Shown: positions 57,758 through 64,000 of the stretch, one piece after another
Layout: the number at the start of each line of letters is the position of its first letter
Position numbering within the stretch: position 1 is the first letter of the stretch
Made by a program: the position numbers and the translations under genes
Notes under the pieces: generated by a model
Database searches by the model: none
What the model was told of the DNA's origin: nothing
The model's input: only the letters and a program-made list of their open reading frames with translations
NCBI RefSeq assembly: GCF_008329965.1
Contig: NZ_CP036150.1
Coordinates: 1,736,001 to 1,800,000, forward strand
Reading direction: 5' to 3'
From: Oceanispirochaeta crateris
GTDB taxonomy: Bacteria > Spirochaetota > Spirochaetia > DSM-2461
Length of the DNA: 64,000 bases

Positions 57758-59752
57758 TTAGGCGAAGGCTTTTCCCCGACTCTTACCCACTTTCAAACTG
57801 ATATCAACGGTCCAGCTTTCCCCAGGAAAGAGAGTAATATCCCAGTGTGGCATGAGGGTCGTCCCCTGATACAGAAGATCATCATCACTATGACCATTGT
57901 AGGGAACTTCCAGAGGCAAGCACCAGAATAACCCGGGCTGAATGGAATACTCCAATTGTATGGATGTATTATTCATAATATCCTGAACCTGAAGAATCTT
58001 CAGATTTTCCAACTCGGCTACCTGATCCTCAATTTCAAGAAAATCGTCCTGACCGTTGATATAGAAAAACTTGGACTCACAAGTTGTTGGAGCCGGCAGA
58101 GAGAGATTCAATTCACTTGAAAAGTTGTAACTGACCTTCTCATACCCCGTATTGGTTATTTCATACTGAAGTTCAACACTGTTCCTCTTGAAATCGTACT
58201 GTTTTCTTATTCTTAGTGGATGTTTTGTACCGTTTCGGTCAATCCTCCCATTCCTGTGCAAAACAAGGAGATGTTTTTCCCGGTTATGGGTCTGAACATC
58301 ATAATATCCTCCCAGAAAATCTCCTTCTTCCTTGTAGGTACCATCTTTAAAAGAAGAGATATCCGTTTTTTCAAGGAAGTGATCATGAAAGGCTTTCCTG
58401 AGATAGGTATCTTTCTTTCTCCCGCTCACCACACTGTCTCGGTGCCTGCTGAGGGTATTCAGATAGTTCCAGCTGGAGGGCATGTAGTCAAGTTCGATGA
58501 GAGCTCCGCCCTTTAAATGGCAATAGGCATTGAGGATATGTCCTTGGTAGAGGTATTCATTCAATCCGTCCATATCAAAATCCATTTGCGTAAGGGCGGG
58601 TATAAAGATTCCCTTTTCACGGGTGGTTTTTTCAGCCTCAATCAAAAAACGATAGGCATTGTGCCGGAGCTGAATATTATAGATTCCTTTACTGGGTCCA
58701 TGCCAGAAGGGACTATGATTCTGCCCCTTCCAAAGCTCCTCTTTAGAGGATCTTTTTCTATATTTATCACCCCTGACCTGATTGGACAGAATTTGGGCAT
58801 ACATCATTTTTGAATAAAGCAGATTGCTTTCGGGATAGACTGTTAAAAAATGCCTGTAATTACAATTTCCGGCCTGTTCATCAGGAGTTGGAGAATAAAT
58901 ATCCTTCTTCCATTCCATCAATTCCTGAAAACTGGAGGTCGAAAAATAACGTTTATCCAGGGGAGCGGGATCTCGTACGAAACGACCTGGCAGTATGGAC
59001 TCAATTTTATCTTTGTAATTGGATAGGGTGTTAAAAAACTCTTCTAACCAGTGGGTATCGCAGGGCACATATTCCAGCCCCTTCTCATGATTTAACTTTT
59101 CACCGGGTAAAATGAGGGAGACAACAGCATCTCTGCTGCTGTCTACTGCTAGCTTGCATAATTCATCCATGATGACGTCGGGCTTTTGGTGAAACATCAT
59201 ATCCTGAATTCTTTTACAGATGGGAAAGATCTGAATAGACTTTCCCTGTTCTTCTGTTAAAACAGGATGATACATCCTCGATTCAGGTATTCCTGCTCCA
59301 CGGAAACGGGTGTCATCAAGAAAGGTATACTCCATGCCACAACTTTTCAGTGTGTGGGCCATCTGATTGTCCCAGATCTGTCTGGCAAGCCAGAATCCTC
59401 TGGATCGGCGTCCGAAATTTTTCCTCAAATAGGTGGTCATCATCTCTATTTGCCCCACTCTGTCAGAAGTAGGGATGAAAGGAAGGATCGGTTCATAATA
59501 ACCGCCTCCCAAGAGTTCCACCTGTTTGCGTTCCACCATCTCCCGCAGAACAGTTATAAACTCAGGATGACGCCTCTCCAGCCAGGAGAGGATGGGTCCT
59601 GAATAGTGGAGAGACAAAGCCAGATCCGGAAAATTATACACAGAAGTCAGAAAGGGTTTATACGCCTTCTGATACACATCTTCATAAAAATGCTCAGGAA
59701 GATCGAGGGCTTGTGTACTGTGGGTTCCGAATACCAGCTTTATTTTTTTCAT
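57758..59752 (-). CDS. GH57-type alpha-glucanotransferase-like protein without catalytic residues
   Basis: The layout is that of GH57 4-alpha-glucanotransferases with C-terminal DUF1925/1926-like domains, and 664 residues is a match. Conserved motif 2 (ELLGGGYYEPIL, 79-90) is intact. Motif 3, normally WLxERVW with the nucleophile Glu, is WLARQIW (121-127). Motif 4, normally DDGEKFG with the acid/base Asp, is LPGEKLN (215-221). Both catalytic residues are thus replaced. The protein probably binds glucan without cleaving it. It lies 31 bases after rnfB, with no clear binding site of its own. Confidence 0.82.
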   Translation of the reverse strand: MKKIKLVFGTHSTQALDLPEHFYEDVYQKAYKPFLTSVYNFPDLALSLHYSGPILSWLERRHPEFITVLREMVERKQVELLGGGYYEPILPFIPTSDRVGQIEMMTTYLRKNFGRRSRGFWLARQIWDNQMAHTLKSCGMEYTFLDDTRFRGAGIPESRMYHPVLTEEQGKSIQIFPICKRIQDMMFHQKPDVIMDELCKLAVDSSRDAVVSLILPGEKLNHEKGLEYVPCDTHWLEEFFNTLSNYKDKIESILPGRFVRDPAPLDKRYFSTSSFQELMEWKKDIYSPTPDEQAGNCNYRHFLTVYPESNLLYSKMMYAQILSNQVRGDKYRKRSSKEELWKGQNHSPFWHGPSKGIYNIQLRHNAYRFLIEAEKTTREKGIFIPALTQMDFDMDGLNEYLYQGHILNAYCHLKGGALIELDYMPSSWNYLNTLSRHRDSVVSGRKKDTYLRKAFHDHFLEKTDISSFKDGTYKEEGDFLGGYYDVQTHNREKHLLVLHRNGRIDRNGTKHPLRIRKQYDFKRNSVELQYEITNTGYEKVSYNFSSELNLSLPAPTTCESKFFYINGQDDFLEIEDQVAELENLKILQVQDIMNNTSIQLEYSIQPGLFWCLPLEVPYNGHSDDDLLYQGTTLMPHWDITLFPGESWTVDISLKVGKSRGKAFA

Positions 59753-59783
59753 TTATGGAGCTGACACACAGAGGCGAACTCTA

Positions 59784-60629
59784 TCAGCCCGCACTGGATG
59801 CTTCTTCAATTTTCACTTCTCTATATGGAATAATACATTTTGCCGGACATTTTTCAACGGCTTCCGCCCTGCCCGGTCCTCTATTATCATAACCCAGAAT
59901 AGATAAATTATCTTGTATTTTATAGCCTGCTTCTGGAAATTTTTTCTCACAGATTTTACAAGCGATACAACCAACCTTACAATTACTCTTTGTCAGCTTC
60001 CCTTTATCCCGGGAATTACAAGCCACAACAAAATCTGCATCTTCGGGAATCATGCGCATAACCCCTGTAGGACAGATGTCAACACATTTACCACAGGAAA
60101 TACAGAGATCCGGATTGACGACAACCAGACCGTCTCCTGTTTTTCTGATGGCATTGGTGGGACAAACATTCATACAGCTTCCCAAACCAAGACATCCATA
60201 TTTACAGTCTTTATCACCGCTGAATAGCACAGTGGCGGCATTGCAATCTTCCAGACCTTCATAATTGTAACTGCGGGAAGCAACACCTTCTTTGCCCAAA
60301 CAGTGAACATAGGCCACCATTCTTACGGCATTAGTATCGACTTCCACGCCCAAAATTTTTCCAATTCCCGCCAGAGCAACAGCGCCACCGGGTTTACATT
60401 TTGTCAAATCTTCATCTTTTCCGGCTGCAAGAGCTTCTGCATAACCGCCGCATCCTGCATAACCACAGGCCCCGCAGTTCAGCCCGGGAAGAACCCCGTC
60501 TAGAGCTTCTACGGTTTCATCTTTCTCTACTTTCAGTTTACGGGAGGCAACTGCCAATCCCAATCCGAGGAGTCCACCGAAGAGAACGGTTGAGAGGAAT
60601 CCCCAGAATATTCTTAAAATTACATCCAT
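59784..60629 (-). CDS. rnfB: Rnf complex subunit B
   Basis: RnfB is the iron-sulfur subunit that passes electrons from ferredoxin to the membrane. It has an N-terminal helix, then the CGACGYAGCGGYAEA cluster (52-66), and two ferredoxin-type clusters (near 145-160 and CISCGKCVDICP near 176). A further C-terminal group (CKVGCIACKICEKKF) makes it the longer form seen in clostridia and Thermotogae. It is the last gene of the operon, four bases after rnfA. Confidence 0.96.
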   Translation of the reverse strand: MDVILRIFWGFLSTVLFGGLLGLGLAVASRKLKVEKDETVEALDGVLPGLNCGACGYAGCGGYAEALAAGKDEDLTKCKPGGAVALAGIGKILGVEVDTNAVRMVAYVHCLGKEGVASRSYNYEGLEDCNAATVLFSGDKDCKYGCLGLGSCMNVCPTNAIRKTGDGLVVVNPDLCISCGKCVDICPTGVMRMIPEDADFVVACNSRDKGKLTKSNCKVGCIACKICEKKFPEAGYKIQDNLSILGYDNRGPGRAEAVEKCPAKCIIPYREVKIEEASSAG

Positions 60630-60633
60630 TTAT

Positions 60634-61224
60634 TTATCCTACAAGATTGTTCAGCAATGAGTTGTCAAAGGCCATAAAGGCCATTGCCATGAGACCACCG
60701 CTGATAAAAGCAATGGGAGCCCCTTTTAAAAATCGGGGAACCCTCTCAGTTTCCATTTGTACTCGTATAGCCGACATCAGCAATATTGCCAGAAGAAATC
60801 CCATCCCGGCTGCAATACCGGCGGTAAAGCTTTCCAGAACATTGTATCCACTCTTAATATTGATGAGGGCGATCCCCATTACGGCACAGTTCGTTGTAAT
60901 CAGGGGAAGATAGATTCCCAGAGCTTTATATAGGACGGGAGAATACTTCTGAACTACCATTTCCACAAGCTGGACGAGGGAGGCAATTGTCAAAATGAAG
61001 ACAATGGTCTGAAGGTATGCCAACCCCAGAGGCATCAGAATAAGGTGATACAAGGCCCAGGTCACAAGGGACGCTATGGACATGACAAATGTTACAGCAA
61101 ATCCCATCCCCACCGCAGATTCTACATTTTTTGAAACTCCGATGAAGGGACAAAGACCCAAGAACTGAGCCAGAATCAGATTGCTGATAAAAATATAGGT
61201 TATGACTATTGCAAAATAACTCAT
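60634..61224 (-). CDS. rnfA: Rnf complex subunit A
   Basis: This 196-residue protein has six membrane helices and the conserved AQFLGLCPFIGVSK near 20 and NCAVMGIALIN near 111. With RnfE it forms the membrane core for ion translocation. Three bases separate it from rnfE. Confidence 0.96.
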   Translation of the reverse strand: MSYFAIVITYIFISNLILAQFLGLCPFIGVSKNVESAVGMGFAVTFVMSIASLVTWALYHLILMPLGLAYLQTIVFILTIASLVQLVEMVVQKYSPVLYKALGIYLPLITTNCAVMGIALINIKSGYNVLESFTAGIAAGMGFLLAILLMSAIRVQMETERVPRFLKGAPIAFISGGLMAMAFMAFDNSLLNNLVG

Positions 61225-61227
61225 GAT

Positions 61228-61851
61228 TTAATTTTCCTCCTTTACAGGACGGGAACTGATCCAGTTGAATACAGCCTTTAGGTACCCCACAACAAAGAGT
61301 GCACCAGCAGACAGTGAGATAATTCTAATGGGAGAACTGGAAAGTCCTGGAATTTCGATAACACCATTAAAGCTTCCCATGGGGAAGAGAGTAATTGTAC
61401 CGGCACCCAGAACTTCCCGGATGAGGGCAATGAGGGTAAGACCGAAAAAGAATCCAAAACCCATACTCAGAGCATCCACAATGGAATCCTTCACCGTGTT
61501 TTTGCTGGCAAAAGCCTCTGCTCTTCCTAGAATAATACAGTTAACAACGATGAGCTGTACAAAAACACCTAGACTCTTTGAAAGTCCCGGCGCATAGGCC
61601 TGCATCAACAAATCTACCAGTGTTACAAAGGTTGCGATGATGACGATATAGGCAGGAATATGGATTTCATCAGGAATAAAATCCTTTAAAAGGGCTACCA
61701 TAATATTGGAACCCAGCAAAACAAAAACTGTACCGGCACTCATCCCCAGGGCGTTGACCACCTGAGTGGAAACGGCCAGGGAGGGACAGAGACCCAGCAT
61801 CAAAATAAATATGGGGTTTTCTCTGATAAACCCTTTACTAATATCACTCAT
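61228..61851 (-). CDS. rnfE: Rnf complex subunit E
   Basis: This homologue of RnfA and NqrD has six membrane helices, with ENPIFILMLGLCPSLAVS near 11 and IVVNCIILGRAEAFASKN near 103, both diagnostic. 207 residues. It abuts rnfG with no gap. Confidence 0.96.
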   Translation of the reverse strand: MSDISKGFIRENPIFILMLGLCPSLAVSTQVVNALGMSAGTVFVLLGSNIMVALLKDFIPDEIHIPAYIVIIATFVTLVDLLMQAYAPGLSKSLGVFVQLIVVNCIILGRAEAFASKNTVKDSIVDALSMGFGFFFGLTLIALIREVLGAGTITLFPMGSFNGVIEIPGLSSSPIRIISLSAGALFVVGYLKAVFNWISSRPVKEEN

Positions 61852-62391
61852 TTACTTATCTCCCAGAGATTGAACATAGACAGACCCCTCTTGAAGAGGT
61901 GTGGCAATTCCAACGAATGTAATTGTGGCTCCGCTGACTGCGTCGGGTGACTCCAGAGCATCCTTTGAAACGGGAACGGGAGTTGAACCACCGCTGCCGC
62001 GGAATTTATCCATATACTCAGACTTTTCAGCTTTTTTACCCAGACCGGGAGTCTCTGAATTGTCCATAAGCACAACATCCATGATTGATCCGTCTTTTCT
62101 GTAGGAGGCCAAAATCTTCATATCACCGCCATAGCCTTTACCATTCAGCTCCAAAATCCAATCGCCCGTGGCTTCCACGGGATAACGGGAAAGAATGACA
62201 CTTGAATCGCTTAGATCTTCCCGGGCTCCCGGAGTTCCTTCTTCTAAAAGAGAAGAAAGAGCGGCTTTCAATTCTGCGGCTTTTCTTATAGCAATAGCTG
62301 GTTCAGTTATAGAATTGACAACTCCTAAAATAAGAGCCGATAGCGCACATATCAGTGCCAGTTTCCCGGCTTTTTCCATTGTCGCTGTCAT
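61852..62391 (-). CDS. rnfG: Rnf complex subunit G
   Basis: One N-terminal helix anchors a periplasmic domain. The SGAT motif in DAVSGATITFVG (about 150-161) carries the Thr that covalently binds FMN. At 179 residues it is a normal RnfG. It overlaps rnfD by four bases. Confidence 0.95.
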   Translation of the reverse strand: MTATMEKAGKLALICALSALILGVVNSITEPAIAIRKAAELKAALSSLLEEGTPGAREDLSDSSVILSRYPVEATGDWILELNGKGYGGDMKILASYRKDGSIMDVVLMDNSETPGLGKKAEKSEYMDKFRGSGGSTPVPVSKDALESPDAVSGATITFVGIATPLQEGSVYVQSLGDK

Positions 62392-63410
62392 TTGGCTTCC
62401 TCCTCTATAAGCTTCCCGAATTTATCAGGCTGAAAAGCTCTGTTGATAAGAGGGACAAAGATGTTCATAAAAATGATTGCCAGTGAAACTCCTTCGGGAA
62501 CAGATCCGAAAAAGCGGAGCAGGTAAGTCATAAAACCGCAGCCGACACCATACACAAGCATTCCCTTGGATGTCAGAGGAGAAGTAACCATATCTGTGGC
62601 CATAAAAAATACACCAAGCATCAATCCCCCAGAGAATAATTGAAATAGAACATCTCCGGAAAATAATCCTTGACCGTATCTGAAGCCACCGAATACCCAG
62701 ACGAGAAGGACGAAGCTTCCAAGGTAAGAGGCAACGATCTCCCAGTTGGCGATTTTTCTGATCAACAGGAAGAGTCCACCCAAAATGAGCAGTAATGCTG
62801 ATACTTCACCGATAGAACCGGGAATCCGTCCCAGGAAAAGGTCCATATAGGAAACGGGAACCCCTTCTGCGGCCAGCAAATCCATGGGCCCTGTGATTGT
62901 GTCTGCCATGGTCATCAGTCCAGACTTTATGGACCCCAAGGGGGTAGGACCGGTTATGACATCTGCTGATCCCGGATGAGGAAGAGTCCAGCGAGTCATC
63001 CCGCTGGTCCAGGAAAAGAATACGAAAACACGTCCTGCCAATGCCGGATTCATCCAGTTGGCACCTAATCCGCCAAAGGTCCATTTGGCTACGGTTATGG
63101 CAAAGACTGAAGCAAAAACAATCACATACAGAGGAACTGCTGGAGGCATATTATAACCTATAAGCAGTCCTGTTAAAAAAGCACTCCCGTCAAAGATTGT
63201 CTTATCTTTATTAATCAGGCCAAGAAGAGCTTCGGTTCCTACTGAAGCCACTATGGCTGTCAAAGTGACGAGGAGGGCTCTCATTCCAAAAATATAAATA
63301 CCCCAGACTCCTGCAGGAAGCAGACAGAGCGAAACAGTCCACATAATGGAAGCCGTACTCTGAGGGTGATGAAACTGAGGTGAACTGGTAACTAAGAGTT
63401 TGTCTTTCAT
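62388..63410 (-). CDS. rnfD: Rnf complex subunit D
   Basis: RnfD (NqrB-like) has about ten helices and the covalent FMN site near ITGPTPLGSIK (Thr at about residue 159), where GPT replaces the usual GAT but keeps the Thr. LLVTSSPQFHHPQSTASIMW is the usual N-terminus. 340 residues, close to the usual length. It overlaps rnfC by four bases. Confidence 0.94.
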   Translation of the reverse strand: MKDKLLVTSSPQFHHPQSTASIMWTVSLCLLPAGVWGIYIFGMRALLVTLTAIVASVGTEALLGLINKDKTIFDGSAFLTGLLIGYNMPPAVPLYVIVFASVFAITVAKWTFGGLGANWMNPALAGRVFVFFSWTSGMTRWTLPHPGSADVITGPTPLGSIKSGLMTMADTITGPMDLLAAEGVPVSYMDLFLGRIPGSIGEVSALLLILGGLFLLIRKIANWEIVASYLGSFVLLVWVFGGFRYGQGLFSGDVLFQLFSGGLMLGVFFMATDMVTSPLTSKGMLVYGVGCGFMTYLLRFFGSVPEGVSLAIIFMNIFVPLINRAFQPDKFGKLIEEEAK

Positions 63411-64000
63411 TGACCCGCCTTCTTCATAGATTTCTTACGAATAATTTTTTTACCGCCCCGAAACCCCTGAACCAGAGGAATATGTGCTGGACACATATAA
63501 GAACAGGAACCGCATTCAACGCAGTCCATCAATCCAGCTTCCAGGGCCTCTTCTGTCATATTGAAGTCAATATATTTGAAGATTTTTGTAGGATTGAGTC
63601 CCATGGGACAGGAGGAAACACAACGGCCGCAAGAAAGACAGGGAGTTGGTTTGGCTGCTTTGATTTCTTTAGAGGTAAGAGCCAGAATACCGCTGGTACC
63701 TTTTGTCACAGGAGTATCCAGATCATACACGGCAAAACCCATCATGGGTCCCCCGGCGATAATCTTCACCGGTTCTTCTGAAAAACCACCACAGTCATCA
63801 ATCAGACTCCTGAAGGATGTACCGATTCTAGCTTTCAGATTGGAAGGATTCTTGATGGCTCCTCCCGAGACTGTAACGACTCGTTCGATTACAGGTTTAT
63901 CCAAGACCAGGGCTTCATAAACTGAAAGACATGTACCAACATTCGCATTGATCACTCCGACTTCCAGTGGCAGTTTGCCCGAAGGAACTTCTCTACCCGT
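63407..64000 (-). CDS. rnfC: Rnf complex subunit C, 5' part beyond the window
   Basis: The frame remains open to the right edge (198 codons seen), beginning with GREVPSGKLPLEVGVINANV, a conserved internal RnfC segment. Two ferredoxin-like clusters follow: CLSCGRCVSSCPMGLNP and CVECGSCSYMCPAHIPL. The N-terminal NADH/FMN domain lies outside the window. RnfC is the NADH-linked subunit. The gene order C-D-G-E-A-B is canonical. Confidence 0.95.
   Translation of the reverse strand, partial: TGREVPSGKLPLEVGVINANVGTCLSVYEALVLDKPVIERVVTVSGGAIKNPSNLKARIGTSFRSLIDDCGGFSEEPVKIIAGGPMMGFAVYDLDTPVTKGTSGILALTSKEIKAAKPTPCLSCGRCVSSCPMGLNPTKIFKYIDFNMTEEALEAGLMDCVECGSCSYMCPAHIPLVQGFRGGKKIIRKKSMKKAGQ

Overview
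This 64 kb window looks like part of the chromosome of a free-living spirochaete, probably in or near the Spirochaetaceae/Spirochaetales. The evidence is circumstantial but consistent. It has a second FliG-type protein with a long N-terminal extension, a short alanyl-tRNA synthetase of about 595 residues, many TPR, HEAT and YD-repeat lipoproteins and secreted proteins, a bactofilin, and a complete Rnf ion-pump operon of the kind found in anaerobes. I cannot name the genus without a 16S comparison. There is no insertion sequence, prophage, integron or CRISPR array. Most of the window is ordinary, tightly packed chromosome.

Layout. 1-7.3 kb: a truncated membrane-protein gene at the left edge, a flotillin-tail-like gene, then a complete minus-strand rRNA operon (16S, tRNA-Ile, 23S, 5S) with promoter, boxA-like leader and terminator. 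7.4-8.3 kb: a zinc-ribbon gene translationally coupled to adenylate kinase. 8.3-14.3 kb: minus-strand envelope genes (TPR lipoprotein, barrel proteins, lipoprotein), a UPRTase-like gene, and a tandem tRNA-Lys/tRNA-Glu array. 14.4-17.6 kb: a minus operon of TyrA-like dehydrogenase, bactofilin, TPR protein and MtaB. 17.7-20.5 kb: a plus operon pta-dapB-dapA with a strongly folded dapB-dapA spacer. 20.5-27 kb: a minus block of methyltransferase, RsmA, ComEC, HEAT protein, YD-repeat lipoprotein and PilZ protein. 27-29.5 kb: CPBP protease, cysteine-less TlpA-like protein and an SfsA-DUF123 fusion. 29.5-31.8 kb: TylF-like methyltransferase, SPOR protein and a small secreted protein. 32-38 kb: nucleotide-sugar dehydratase and aminotransferase, then three divergent xanthine-dehydrogenase-type subunits. 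38-50.5 kb: dnaE, yggT, recG, rsmD, a LysM amidase, hisZ-hisG-hisB and two TPR-type genes. 50.5-53.3 kb: MscS with DUF432, and CorA. 53.3-64 kb: alaS, a FliG paralogue, a secreted protein, a GH57-like protein lacking its catalytic residues, and rnfB-A-E-G-D-C, with rnfC cut by the window edge.

The most interesting observations are these. (1) Several transcription units have a sigma-70-like promoter placed so that the transcript would begin at or next to the start codon, with no Shine-Dalgarno sequence. (2) A GH57 relative has lost both catalytic residues. (3) A molybdenum-hydroxylase-like trio lacks the Moco-binding and catalytic motifs. (4) The dapB-dapA spacer has two strong hairpins. (5) SfsA is fused to DUF123. 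(6) A flotillin C-terminal half stands alone. No wholly new multi-gene system stands out beyond these.
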